A DNA stretch of 64,000 nucleotides from Isoetes taiwanensis. Taxonomy: Eukaryota > Streptophyta > Lycopodiopsida > Isoetales > Isoetaceae. Shown one piece after another: positions 11,785-22,759 of the stretch; the first letter of the stretch is position 1, and the number at the start of each line of letters is the position of its first letter. Location: NCBI GenBank assembly GCA_021234155.1, contig JAJEKV010000018.1:18434583-18498582 (forward strand), in the 5' to 3' direction. The notes under the pieces are model-generated. The model was given only the letters and a program-made list of their open reading frames with translations, had not been told where the DNA came from and searched no databases. The translations under genes and the position numbers were made by a program.

Positions 11785-12410
11785 GCACCATAGAAGTCAA
11801 GCAAGGCTGCCCCTGCTCTCCAACGCTCTTTGGGTTTTTTATTGATGAAGTTGAATCCTGGCTTGAAAATGAGAGTGGAATTGGAGCTGAAATATGTGGT
11901 CAGGTTATTAAACTGCTACTCTTTGCTGCTGACATCTCTAGAACTCAATCTGGATTGCAGTCTCACCTTGATATCTTCCATGACTTCTGCAAACATAAAG
12001 GTATGTCTGTTAACCATTCCAAATCCAAAATTATGATATTTGGATCACGCTCTTCCGCTGATTTTTCAATTGGAGGTGTTGCTCTTGAAGCGGTTATGCA
12101 ATACAAATACCTGGGAATCGAAATGTGTTCTAACTATAAGTGGACAGCAGCAGCATCAAAGAGGGCAACAGGTGGCTTACGAGCACTGTTTGGCATGCTT
12201 CAGGTATGTGAGCAAAATAATCTGGAAGGGTGGCATTTACGCAAGTTGCTCTTTGGTACACTGGTTAAACCAGTAATGTTGTATGGATGCCCATCTTGGG
12301 CACCTGGATTAGCAGAGTCAGGATGGACTAAGCTAGAAAGAGTATAAAAGAAATTCCTCCTTGAAGAATTGGGAGCAAAAGCCCAAACACCTTACATTAT
12401 GCTCCTAGCT
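11785..12410 (+). pseudogene. LINE reverse transcriptase, C-terminal half
   Basis: It resumes after the hAT with VKQGCPCSPTLFGFFIDEV, followed by LLLFAADISRTQ where the catalytic YADD-type box should lie. The box reads FAAD, so the first aspartate is lost. Thumb motifs follow: HKGMSVNHSKSKIM, YKYLGIEMC and VMLYGCPSWAPG. A frameshift near 11,945 and a stop at 12,345 add to the damage. Confidence 0.85.
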
Positions 12411-13124
12411 GAAACATGATTTGTTCCGATTGAGGTTGATGCTCTATGCCAGACGCTACATTATTTGAATAGAATCTCGCATCTTGGCCCAGAACGGATT
12501 CCATCTCAAGCACTTGTGCATTCTCAAGGAAAACCAAATGGATGGTATGCTTGGGCAAACAAATGGGGTATTTCACCTGGCAGTTGGCCATATGAATGGG
12601 AAAAACTGCAAGCATTTGTGTTAGCAAAGGCAGTTGCCAAACTTTGGCTAGATTGTGACAAAAGTGTAAAAGCATCCTTCTATAAGAAGGAAATTAATAA
12701 TCTTGCCACCTACTGTGAGCAGCCATATCTGGGGTCAGATCTAAGATTGGGCTTAAGGAAAACCATTTCCAGGGTGCGACTTTCTTCCCATCACCTTGCC
12801 ATTGAAACTGGTAGATGGCAAGGCTTAGAACGTAAAGATCGGTTGTGCCCCTGCTGCCTGACTGATCCGCAGATTGAAGATGAGGTACATGCTTTCCTTT
12901 CTTGTCCATCATATGAACATGTTCGAGATGCTTTTGATATCAGGGCTGATAATCTTGCAGACTTATTCAGTATACATCCAAATAGATTAGGGGCATATTT
13001 GAAATCCATTTTTAAGGAAAGGACAGATGTTATACAGTTGTATGAGCACATGTCACTGCTTGAGAATTCTGGCATATTTAATTACATATTGGAACCTGCG
13101 CCTATAGACCATGTTGTTGCCTAA
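12411..13124 (+). pseudogene. LINE ORF2 C-terminal domain with zinc-binding cluster
   Basis: A 219-codon open frame (12,465-13,124) carries HHLAIETGRWQGLERKDRL, then CPCC, then EDEVHAFLSCPSY. The Cys and His spacing suggests a zinc-binding knuckle of the zf-RVT type found at the C-terminus of LINE ORF2 proteins. Closely similar wording (LGIETGRW, RLCQCC, IEDECHAL) occurs in the minus-strand LINE near 49.1-49.2 kb, so the two copies belong to one clade. It is the longest undamaged part of this element. Confidence 0.8.
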
Positions 13125-13200
13125 AAACAACAAATGTAAATCTTTAACCATATGGACCTGAGGGTCCTCCAAAATGGCATGATTAATATTGATTGATTGA

Positions 13201-13869
13201 TTGACTAACTCTGTCAACATGCAGGTTCAAAGAGATTTGGAACCAAAGACTATTAATGATACTGATAATATGGCAGCAGAAGAAGGAAATGATGCAGACA
13301 ACAACAAAACAGAGGAAGAAGAGATTCAAAAAAGGCACAGGAGGACTCAAACTCAGATTCTACAAGAAGAAGCCAAGGTAAATACTGAATTTTTTGGTAG
13401 AGATGCATCAAGGAAAAGCAAAAGAATTAGACAAGAACTTAATGAGTTAAATTTAGTAGAAATACTAGCTTTGCTAGATGTAGAAACACCCAAAACTGTT
13501 GAAGAAGCCTTTAATAGTGGAGACAAATGTCAGTGAAAAAGGGCAATGGAGGATGAGCTAAATGCTTTTAAAAGTACAGACACCTATGATGTAGTTGATC
13601 CACCAAAAGGGAAAAACATAATTGGCTGCAAGTGGATTTTCAAAATCAAGCAAGGAAGTGACAATAAATCCATCAAGCACAAAGCAAGGCTAGTGGCACA
13701 AGCATTCACACAAAAGTATGGAGTAGATTATGAGGACACTTTTTCGCCAATAGTTAAGATGGCAAGCATTAGAATGTTGCTAGCTGCTAAGGATCTAGAG
13801 GTACACCATATGGATGTCACTACAGCCTTTTTAAATGCCAAGTTAGAGGAGGATATATATATAAATTAA
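13201..13869 (+). pseudogene. Copia Pol fragment: integrase-RT linker and start of RT
   Basis: The first frame (to 13,536) is the charged linker between integrase and reverse transcriptase, containing a GRDASRKSKRIRQE patch. After a stop, the second frame gives the Copia RT opening: MEDELNAFKSTDTYDVV, CKWIFKIK, KARLVAQAFTQKYGVDYEDT, FSPIVKMASIRMLLA and HHMDVTTAFLNAKLEEDIY. The sequence is cut at 13,868, before the YVDD box. It resembles the equivalent part of the complete Copia at 29.3-29.7 kb but is a distinct, older copy. Confidence 0.88.
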
Positions 13870-15060
13870 TACGTCCTACGGCGCATTGGTCCAGTTTTAG
13901 CATGTCCTTATATTCCCTTTAATTCTCCTGGATTCCCTTACATTCTAGAAATTTCTAGAACATTTTGAAACTTTCAAAACATCCTAGAATATTATAGTCT
14001 ATTTTATCTTAATTAAAACATTACCCTTAAGTATATTTGAAACGTTTATTCATAGAATTAATGCTTGGTCTAGTGGTTAGAGTGGGGGGGTTTGGGGGGT
14101 TGAGGACCAGGGTTTGAATCCCCTTATAATAACATAAAAAATTTTAAAAGCCTTTCCTTAAGGAACGAGCATTCAATATGAGCCTTAGGATCTTAGACTT
14201 GATCAACGATCAAGATCTCACCATATAAAAGCAATATGAGCAGTAGGATCTATTACATATAATTCCCAAAGCCACGTGGACCGTAGGATGTGTCCCCAAG
14301 TCACGTGAGCCGTCAGGGTGTCTAAGGTTTGAACCACATTAAGTTTAAGGCTCTAAAGCTTATTTATCAATACGCTCTAAGCTATTAAAATTATACCTTT
14401 GGATTTTGCTATTAAAGTTAAAGCTTTAGAGCCTTAAGTTGTTTTGATTCTTGGAGTTCCTACCATCAATAAACCCTGCTAGGCAATAAAGCTTATGATG
14501 CCGAAATCCCAGCTAGCCGAGAACCTTGAGCTCTACTCTTGAGAAACCTAATCATATGCTTGTCTTGGAATTTGGTAAGTTAGTCCAGTCGTATGAAAAT
14601 ATTTGTCTTGTTAGCCTCTGACATGGAATGTTTGTACAAGTACATAAGTTTGAGGTTGGTTTTTTCATGGCTTGGGTCACTTGGTAGGAATTATAACATA
14701 TAAGGATCTGTGATGGTATTTTCGTGATAATGTGCATTTGCATTACGTGATGTGTGCATTTGCATGCAACGGCCCACCTTCGGAGGGGTGCGGTGGCCGT
14801 GTAACTCCGCATCCATGCCAAATGGCCTGACGGGTGAGTTAAAGCCTGTACGTACAGATGGAGAGAGTGGTCTCCTTGGGGTCGCCACTCAAGGATTACG
14901 CTTGTCATGTGCATGAAGTACGTAGTTAAGGAATGTGATAACTTATGCAGGGGGCGTCCTAACGGAGCAGGTAAATGATGTATTGTCGTTATGAACGAAT
15001 GTAAAGATCCCTAATGCTCCTCCCTACTTAGTCCTTGTGGACTAATCCCAGGTGTTTGTT
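13870..15060. other. Non-coding stretch with a SINE-like module
   Basis: Apart from the tRNA-like module at 14,060-14,165 I see no gene. At 14,770-14,900 there are short GC-rich phrases (CACCTTCGGAGGGGTGCGGTGG, GTCGCCACTCAAGG) whose style recalls the chromoviral LTRs, but I could not align them with confidence. Confidence 0.4.
14060..14165 (+). repeat. tRNA-derived SINE-like sequence with pol III boxes
   Basis: TGGTCTAGTGG (14,066-14,076) fits the pol III A box and GGTTTGAATCC (14,111-14,121) fits the B box, 45 bp apart with a G-rich spacer. No anticodon arm or acceptor stem can be folded, so it is not a working tRNA gene. An AT-rich stretch follows. No target duplication was found. Confidence 0.6.
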
Positions 15061-15070
15061 TGCATTTAAG

Positions 15071-15343
15071 ATGGCACGTCTTGAGGCTACCATCATCCTG
15101 AACCTGGATTCCTTCATCACATGGTGGTTTAATGAAACAGAGGATGAACCCGATATGATGTCCAAAGCAAGAGTTTATGAGATAATAATGTCGTTGTTCA
15201 GGCAACTGTACTATGAGCAGGCTCGACCTCAAATCGAGGCTTGCGACCCGGAGCGTGATGAGGAGTCTTCTTCCGGGAGCAGCTCCATCAATTCCTCCTC
15301 GGTCACTTCCGAGGACGGGGAGGAAGGGGACAAGCACGAATGA
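15071..15343 (+). CDS. Small ORF with acidic serine-rich C-terminus, unknown
   Basis: A 90-residue frame starting MARLEATIILNLDSFITWWF. The first 55 residues look helical with aromatic residues (WWFNET, IIMSLFRQLYYEQ). The end is acidic and serine-rich (SSSGSSSINSSS, SEDGEEGDKHE). An ATG at 15,035 would add 12 residues, but the ATG at 15,071 follows a purine-rich AAG and is preferred. I do not recognise the family. It lies 120 bp before the L1 target site and may belong to the element or gene into which the L1 inserted. Confidence 0.4.
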   Translation: MARLEATIILNLDSFITWWFNETEDEPDMMSKARVYEIIMSLFRQLYYEQARPQIEACDPERDEESSSGSSSINSSSVTSEDGEEGDKHE

Positions 15344-15449
15344 TTTTGCTACTTGAGTTCTGTATATAACGTGTGGGTGTAATCATTTTATGTTGGTGTA
15401 ATGTGACATATTCTCGTCTATGTGTGGCCTAGCTTTTATGTGAACATTT

Positions 15450-15463
15450 ATGTCATTGTTACA
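15450..15463 (+). repeat. Left target duplication of the L1 (ATGTCATTGTTACA)
   Basis: The 14-bp sequence is repeated directly after the poly(A) tail at 21,474-21,487. Its first A could equally belong to the tail. Confidence 0.92.
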
Positions 15464-15471
15464 GAAAAAGA

Positions 15472-17683
15472 ATGGATGAGGGCACAACAGAAACGGAGGC
15501 GGCTGTCGGAAGCCGGCCTGGGTCCGACCCAGGTATGCATAACGGGGCCCCATGGCCCTTGAATCGCTCTGCCAGTGCCAGTGCAGGCTGGACATCAGCC
15601 ATCCGGCAGACTTCAGGGGTCTGCAAATCATCCCCAGCCGATGGGGTTTCCAACAATTCGGACCCAAAAATTGGGGCTTTTGCCCTGCATAAGGTAAACC
15701 ATCTCCCCATTTTGTCAGATAAGAATCCAGGCCCATTTGCAGCCGCCCCTGCTTCACGTAGTATAAATCATTCCCCAAAGGACAATGGAGTAGGTAAGGC
15801 ATTAGTAAGGGAAGATCTGTCTTCTAAGACAAGTGTGAGCGCCATCGGTGCTATCCGAAAATTGAAAACTGCAATGTTAGGGGCAGGGACAGGAGATAGT
15901 GTAGGTGGGCAGAAAAAATTCACACAGTGTAGCAGATCAGATTCATCCATGGAAGTCTCACCTATAGAAGAAGCAGAAACCGAAGTAAACGAGAAAGAAT
16001 TGGAAGCAAATAAAAAACTAGCAGAGACGAAGCACAAATCTACAAGATCGTTAGGCGCTATAATGGAAGAGAAATGGAGAGCAGAGAGCATCACAAAAGA
16101 GAGGATATTTCATCAAAGCATAGAGGCTAAAAACTGTCGCCATAAACTACTGATACTACAAAAACTTCAACTGAAGAAGGGCATAACAACACTGCAAATC
16201 TAGACTCAGTTAGTGGCGGTGCAAGGAGTAATGCAAGGGAGGCTTGGAAAAACAATGACACCATAGCAAGGATCAACAAGCCAACAGAGACAGCCAGGAG
16301 TTTGAGAGTAGACGCAGCACTTAAAACAGTAGAAGCAGGTTTTGCCCAAGATCTGGGCAAATTAAATAAAGGCCAGTCTAAAAAAAACGGAACTGAAAGT
16401 ATTGGAAACATGGACGTAGATGAGGATGCTAACTTTCCAATAGCAGAGATAGATCATGGCATGCATGCAAAAGTGGTGGAGAACTTGGTATCACGATCAG
16501 TTATTGGATTCTTTACAGGAGGATTCCTGGACTTTCGAAAACTAGAATTTTGACTGTCAACTCACTTGAAAAGGTTAGGTTTGCGTCAACATGAATCTCT
16601 AAAGGCACTAGGTGCCAACTTCTTCCTCATCTTATTCCATAGTGAAGATGCAGTAGATAAGATGGTCGCTCGCGCATCGGACACTTTCATGGGGGAATAC
16701 ATCTTATATCAATACTATTCTCCTGGATTCTCCCCCCCTCCCCCCCACCAAATGTCAGCGATCAAAATCCCATGATGGCTGGAGATTGAACACCTACCTC
16801 CAGACATGCTGATACCTGAGTTTTTAAAGGTCATTGCAAACAATAGGTGCTTATATCTCACATTCCATAGCCAGAGTGCCAAGGATTTGTGTAGCCATTC
16901 CAGCAAAGGCGAGCATACCCAAAGGGGTGATAGTTAAGAGTGGCAATTGCTCTTTCATATTTCCCTTGAAATTGACCAACAAATGGGAAATATACAGAAT
17001 GTTCCCAGATCTAAAAATTGAAGGGTTGGAAGAGAACCCTCAGGCAAGATCTAAAGAAGAGATGAGTCCTCAACATCAAGCACAGAGTGATAATCCCAAA
17101 CATCCCCCCACAAGTGATGGGATCCCAATGAGCCACCCATTGCTCCTGCAACAATCACCCCAAGTGCTCCAAGTCGGGGAGTAGAAACATCTAACACAAG
17201 TAACGTGGCATCTCCAACCATGAGACCTACATCGGAGCCAAACATCTCTGCAACTGTAGAGGGCTTGTCAAAAATAGAAGGTCAAACTTGGGAAGTGGGA
17301 GGCGCCAGGCGAAAAGGGAGAACCAAGAATATTGCCTCGCCCAAAGTCCCCTTCTCAGGTGTCTCTCAGCACTCATTTTGTCTCTGAGGTAAACAATCCT
17401 TTCTCTTAGTACATTAAAGAAGTAATGACTTCAGAGGAGGCATTGCCAGAAAAGGTGAAAGGAAATCGAGGAGAAATGGTAGTACGTGGTGAGTTGGCTG
17501 CCATAGAGAGTGCCCTCCCATCACACGAAAATCGTGGGCAGAACTTCCAATGGAAGAGGAGAATGGGGTGGATGAAGATCCCCGATGTAACGAGGAAAAA
17601 AAAAATAAAAAGGCAGAAGTAATAGATATAGATGGGACGGGTAACATGAAAAGGAAGAAAGGGTCTCCAAACATCGCCCTATG
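15472..17683 (+). pseudogene. L1 ORF1 (DUF4283-like nucleic-acid-binding protein)
   Basis: The first frame runs 243 codons (15,472-16,203) and is low-complexity and charged. After a stop, the DUF4283-type core appears in pieces at 16,500-17,000: SVIGFFTGG, FFLILFHSEDAVDKMVAR, then (after a TGA near 16,774) WLEIEHLPPDMLIPEFLKVI and RVPRICVAIPAKASIPKG. Further hydrophilic frames follow to 17,683. Plant L1 ORF1 proteins have this arrangement and bind the LINE RNA. At least five stops or frameshifts are present. Confidence 0.8.
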
Positions 17684-18762
17684 AATTATAAGATCCTTTT
17701 AGTTGGAATATCAGGGGAGTAAAATCCTCGGAATACAAGAAAAACAGATTATCAAATGCAATCAAGGAGATAAATCTCGACATAATATGCCTGCAGGAGC
17801 ATAAGTGTAAACAGGGGGAGATACATGCATTGTTCAACACAATAGGTAAAGAATACGTGGGTATTGCGGCAGTAAAAGATACCTCTAGTGCAGGCACTCT
17901 GATCGCCTGGAAGAAGGACATAAAAGTATGTGTTTCACAAGTAGGCAGGTTTGGTAGGTGGGCTATAATTCTATGGCAACACGAAGGTAGAATATGGGGT
18001 TTGGTGAATATTTATGCCCATAACAACCCCAGGGGCAGAGATGCTTTATGGGCCACTCTCAGACATAGATTGATAGGCTTTGGAAGTCAGGTAGTTTGGC
18101 TTATGGCAGGGGATTTCATTATGGTGGAGGCAGCCGAGGATAGACAAGGGGTGTCTTCAGAAACTGTACACGGATTTGAGAAACTTCAGTGGTGTAAATT
18201 GGTAGAGGATATGGGCTTTATGGAGCTGGACGAAGATAAGGGATTTACATGGTGCAATGGATGGCTGGGAACAGGGAGGACGTATGCAAGGCACGATAGA
18301 TGCTATATGAATGACGTGGCTTTCTCCATCCTCCCAAACCTTCAAATGTCCAACCAATTAAAGAATGCTATCTCCTATCATAATCCACAAGTGATATCTA
18401 CTAAGAAGTATCAGTTTAGAACTCCTAAAACAGTATTCAAATTAAATACCAGATATTTGAACGATCCAGATTTTGTGGAGACCTGCAAAAGTATATGGCA
18501 ATCAGCTTTTAGAACGGGAACTGGTATAGAAACCATGACAAAAGCTCTTTCAAATATTAAAAATTATGCCAAAAGTTGGGGTAGAGCGAAAGTGCAAAAA
18601 GAAAGGGAAGAACTGGATTTCCTTTATGGCCAACTCCTCTCACTTAGAGCATTGGGCCCCAATGATGGGATGAAGGAGAAAAGGATAATAGAACAGATAA
18701 AGACATTAGAAGAGGTCAAGATAGCTGAAAACAGATGTAAAGCAGGATTGACACGAAGCTGA
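17684..18762 (+). pseudogene. L1 ORF2 endonuclease domain
   Basis: It begins SWNIRGVKSSEYKKNRL (after an early stop), then LDIICLQEHK with the metal-binding glutamate, then VGRFGRWAIILWQHEG, LVNIYAHN, MAGDFIMVEA and FTWCNGWL. The usual GDFN motif reads GDFI here, so the conserved asparagine is lost. The frame is open from 17,830 to 18,762. Compared with the relic at 4.66-5.23 kb, which keeps GDFN, this looks like an ordinary inactivating change. Confidence 0.88.
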
Positions 18763-20058
18763 TAAATGCACAAAGTTCTTCTTCAAGTCAGCTAAAGAAA
18801 AGAAGATATCTTCCACACTATCATCCATCACTCAAAATGACGGCTCGATTCTCAAATTTCTAGATCTCAAAAGGTTTCAAAAGTCTCACCTATAATGAAC
18901 TCTAGCCAGCAAGATATATTAGGTCTTCCCCTCTCCATTGAGGACCTTCAAAAGGCCACCTTTTTGCTGGCTAAAAATAAATGTCCGGATATGGATGGAA
19001 TTCCCATAGAATTCTATCAATGCAATTGGGAATGGGTCAAGGATGATATCTTCTCTACATACACAGACTTTATGCAAGCTGAAAATCTAAATCCAAGATT
19101 GAACACATGATGTATTTCCTTGGTTCCCAAGAGTAAGGAGCCAAGCACAATCAATGATTGGAGGCCCATCGCACTTTTATCTGCTTTCTATAAAATCATA
19201 GCTACGGCTATGGCAGAGAAGATCAAGCCAATTCTAGCTGAAGGCATCTCACAAGCCCAATCTGGCTTTCTATCCGGCAGGAGTATCCTGAGCAATGTCA
19301 CAGCAGCATTCGAAGGTTTGCACTGGGCTAGAAAAACAAGACAAAAGGTGGCCTATCTAAAGCTAGACTTTACCAAAGCTTATGACAGTATCAGATGGAG
19401 TTTTCTACATAAAATGATGCTTAAGCTGGGTTGAGGAAATATTTTTACAGAGGGGGTCATGAAACTTCTGCGATCTGCTCGAGCTTCAGTCCTATTCCAA
19501 GGTGAACCCTCTCCAATATTTGACATAAAAAAGGGCATTAGGCAAGGGTGCCCCTTAGCCCCATTCCTCTTCAATATTGTAGCAGAAGCACTTTCACAAA
19601 TATTCGTGCAAGCCTCTGCAAACAGTATGATTCAGGGACTAGAAATGTTGGATGGCTCTCAACAAATATGTAACCAATACGCAGACGACACATTTCTATT
19701 CATAGAGGCAGAGGAAGAGAACCTGTCATGCGCAGACAAATTACTAGCCTCCTTCTCAATAGCTTCAGGATGTCTCATAAATTGGAATAAATGCGCAGTA
19801 CAATGGCCTTTGGAAGAACCGCATCCCACATGCTTGACAATCCTACCATGGAAAATAATTCCAGAGGGTGAGCATTCCAACCTATTAGGTGTTCCAGTGG
19901 GCATCAATATCGCTAATGCACAAATATGGGACGAAATACTACTAGGCCTTCAGAAACACTTAAATTGGTGGAAGGTGGAAAAACTATCACTTGCAGGTCG
20001 GATTACTGTGGCAAAACATGTGTTAGGCAATACTCATGTCTGTCATCAATTTTACTAG
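18763..20058 (+). pseudogene. L1 ORF2 reverse transcriptase
   Basis: Typical plant L1 motifs occur in order: LAKNKCPDMDGIPIEFYQ, then WRPIALLSAFYKIIATAMAE, then SGFLSGRSILSNVTAAFEG, then LKLDFTKAYDSIRW (first catalytic Asp), then IRQGCPLAPFLFNIVAEAL and NQYADDTFLF with an intact YADD box at about 19,676. In-frame stops at about 18,760, 18,892, 19,108 and 19,432 and frame changes break the protein. Confidence 0.9.
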
Positions 20059-21334
20059 CCCCAAAGGAGAAGGAACAAGAATTAGAAGGGCTAATCCGCA
20101 ACTTTTTCTGGGGAGGGAATGAAGAAGAGGCAGTGGTCAAAATCGCTTGGTGGAAGTGCAAGAGAGATAAAACAGAAGGAGGAATTAGAATGGTCGACAT
20201 ATTATTACAGAGCAAAGTATTAATAGCCAAATTCATATGGATGATCCTACAGAAAGAGGTGAAGTCTCCAGGTATGCACCTCATCAACCAGGCTCTATTA
20301 GTGTCATGTAAGCATAGTATCCCTCCATCAAAGTCTCACTCCCATGGTCACTCTTTTTTTTATCTTAAGCCATGTAGAGAAGCTTCTCCATTCCTGAAGG
20401 GATTAATTTCGGCTTGGCAAATCATAAGAAAACTATTTACGCTTGACATGAACAAATTCAAAGCAGAGACTTCCCCTCCATGGTGGGTACCAGTGGTACT
20501 GCACAACAAACAGGGCCCCTTAGGTATGGTGGCTGATGCAAGGATCGTAAAGAGGTGGAAAATTGTGGAATAGATTCCTGTGCTCAATGGTACAAGGGAG
20601 AGCAATTAGCCAGTTGGGCAGAATTTCAGGTACGTTTTGTCTTAAAGGACGCAGACAAAATAATATGGGAATGTGTGGCCACAGTACTCCCAACACTATA
20701 ACTACAGGAGATCAAAATCCATGGGTTTTGCACCCCGCGATTTTGCCAAACAAGTTTGTGAAATCAAGTTACAGAAGCTTGAGGACTAAGGGTTTACTTC
20801 CAATACCAGCCAAATGGGAACTAGTAGTCACGGAGGAAAACCTTAAAAATATCTGGAGAGATGCGTGGCAGAAATATCTCCCCCCACGGATAAATACTTT
20901 CCTTTGGCAAGTGATACACAGGGTTCCAAGGGTCAATCAACTAGTCTCAAAATGGGACAATAACGTCAGCCCAGTATGCCCCTTGTGCGAGGCCGAACAG
21001 GAATCCATAGGACATTTTCTGGTGGAATGGAATGTGAGAAGCTGCAAGTAGTATGGGCATGGAGTCTGGATAGCTTTGAATACCCATTAGGTACCAAGGA
21101 ACTGTTGTTGGGAATCCTTCCCCTAGAATGGTGCACCATGAAGAAGGTGGCCTTTCATATAGCACAATCTGGTCAATATGGAAAAGGAGAAACGCCTTGG
21201 TCTTTGATGAGAATCAAGAAGACATATCACCATATCAGCTTACTTGAAAGGCTTAAAAAATTCAGGCTAGCCTTCGAGAGTGAAGAAGAAGTAAATGTTG
21301 AAATATGGGGAACCTCCCTAAGCTTACACTAGGA
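20059..21334 (+). pseudogene. L1 ORF2 C-terminal region with zf-RVT domain
   Basis: A Pol tail with FFWGGNEEEAVVKIAWWK, then WQKYLPPRINTFLWQVIHRV and VCPLCEAEQESIGHFLVE, the zinc-binding zf-RVT signature of plant L1 elements. It is broken into three frames. The 3' UTR holds AATAAA and leads to the A tail. Confidence 0.85.
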
Positions 21335-21473
21335 CGTACAAGGGAATAGTGCAAGAAGGAGCCATGTAGCTATCCTCATCTCAGATTTGTAGATGAGTAC
21401 ACCCCTGCCATGTGGCTTTGTACCATTCCTTTAAAGTAAATAAAGTCTATTTTTTATCTCTCAAAAAAAAAAA

Positions 21474-21487
21474 ATGTCATTGTTACA
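21474..21487 (+). repeat. Right target duplication of the L1
   Basis: Exact partner of 15,450-15,463, immediately after the A tail. Confidence 0.92.
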
Positions 21488-21540
21488 TGGAGCATTTATA
21501 TCTGGATTATTTGGCGCAACGGCCTAGGCCAAAGGGCTAG

Positions 21541-22450
21541 GTTTGTTTCATAGAACCATAAGAATCTAGGGAATCTTTGTGGAATCTTAAAGAATCTAGG
21601 TGAATCTTTCGCACTGGATGTGTTTTGCGGGGGAATCTTCATAAAATATTGGACAATCTAAGGGATTGTTTATGGAATCTTAGAGAATTTAAGGGAATAT
21701 TGATGGAATCTCAAAGCATCTAGGGGTATCTTTTTAGAGTTTTGAAGAATCTAGAAATATCTTTATAGAATCTTTGTTAGACCTAGATTTGGCTTCTAGT
21801 CAAATTTGTACAGTCCCTCTTGAGACTCTAGTGAATATCTTGATGGAATCTTGTAGAATCTATGTGAATCTTCATAGAATCTAAGGGAATGTAGGAGAAT
21901 CTACATAGAAACTTGGGGAATCTAGAGGAATCTTAAGATAATATTTGAGAATCTAGGGGAATCTCAAAAGAATACCATGGAATCTATGGAATTTGAAGAG
22001 AATTTTTGGGAATAAAAGGGAATCTTCAAAGGATCTTTGAGAATCTAGAGGAATCTTGATGGAATCTTGGAGATTTTAGGGAATTTCCTAAAATCTAAGA
22101 GAATCTAGGAGAATTTTCATGGAATCTTTGAGAATCCATGTAGATCTTTGGATCCATGGGATCTTTGAGAATCTAGAGGAATGTTTGGAGATCTACGGGA
22201 ATCTTTGTAAAGCCTTAAGAATTTAGAGATTTTTTTTGGAATCTTAGGGGAATCTTTCACACTAAGAGTATTTTGCAGGGGAATTTTCATAAAATATTGG
22301 GCAATCTAAGGGAATGTTTAGGAGTCATCAAGGGGTCTTGGGGAATATAAGGGGACATTGATGGAATCTCAAAGAATCTTGGGGAATCTTTTTAGAGTCT
22401 TGGAGACTCTAACAGAATTTTTATAGAATCTTCATCGGATGGCTATGCAT
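21541..22450 (+). repeat. Degenerate GAATCT tandem-repeat field
   Basis: About 0.9 kb is built almost entirely of variants of GAATCTAGGGGAATCTT and GGAATCTTNGAGAATCT, dozens of GAATCT/AATCTT words with irregular spacing. The sequence CACACTRAGAGTRTTTTGCRGGGGAAT occurs in two versions (near 21,609 and 22,257) about 650 bp apart, suggesting a longer higher-order unit. No reading frame survives. A small patch of the same type lies at 6.07-6.18 kb. Confidence 0.85.
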
Positions 22451-22759
22451 TTGGCTTCTATTCGGCTTTGTACAGTCCCTCATAGTACAAAAACTTGTTT
22501 ACATATATCAAAAATACATGACAACCAAAAGACCATACAATATTTTCATATGATATAGAGAGGAACCACATTTTTTACAATGAAACTAAAACTACTCATT
22601 ATTATTATAAAAACTCATGATCCTCTTCTTCATACATACTTTGCAACAACTGAAATCCCCGCTTTCTCTAGCAACAAGAAAGCAAAGACAATCTTCACAA
22701 ATAAAAATCATGTCATGCTCATCATATTCAGCTCGTGCATCACTGAATGAAATATTTTC

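Larger units (their letters stand above)
6340..13204 (+). mobile_element. Non-L1 LINE (decayed), split by a hAT insertion
   Basis: One non-LTR retrotransposon in plus orientation. It has a possible 5' leader with a TATATAAG motif near 6,477, ORF1 remnants (to 7,676), endonuclease (7.68-8.78 kb), reverse transcriptase (8.8-12.35 kb) and a C-terminal domain with a zinc-knuckle-like cluster (to 13,124). The 3' end has a small hairpin (GGACCTGAGGGTCC, 13,154) and a tail of GATT repeats (13,185-13,204) instead of poly(A). The sequence style of the reverse transcriptase and tail differs from the plant L1 at 15.5-21.5 kb. The 5' boundary is uncertain and I found no target duplication. Several frameshifts make it inactive. 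Confidence 0.8.
15464..21473 (+). mobile_element. Full-length plant L1 LINE with poly(A) tail
   Basis: A 6.0-kb non-LTR element flanked by a 14-bp target duplication. It has ORF1 (15.47-17.68 kb), ORF2 with endonuclease, reverse transcriptase and a C-terminal zinc-binding domain (17.68-21.05 kb), an AATAAA signal at 21,438 and an A tail (21,463-21,473). Exact target duplications mark a complete insertion event. ORF1 and ORF2 carry many stops and frameshifts, so the copy is now inactive. Confidence 0.92.

Noticed and set aside
13189-13204. GATT repeat considered as a microsatellite
   Set aside because: It stands exactly at the LINE 3' end and is better read as its tail.
14060-14165. Functional tRNA gene
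   Set aside because: Only A and B boxes are present; acceptor stem and anticodon arm cannot be formed.
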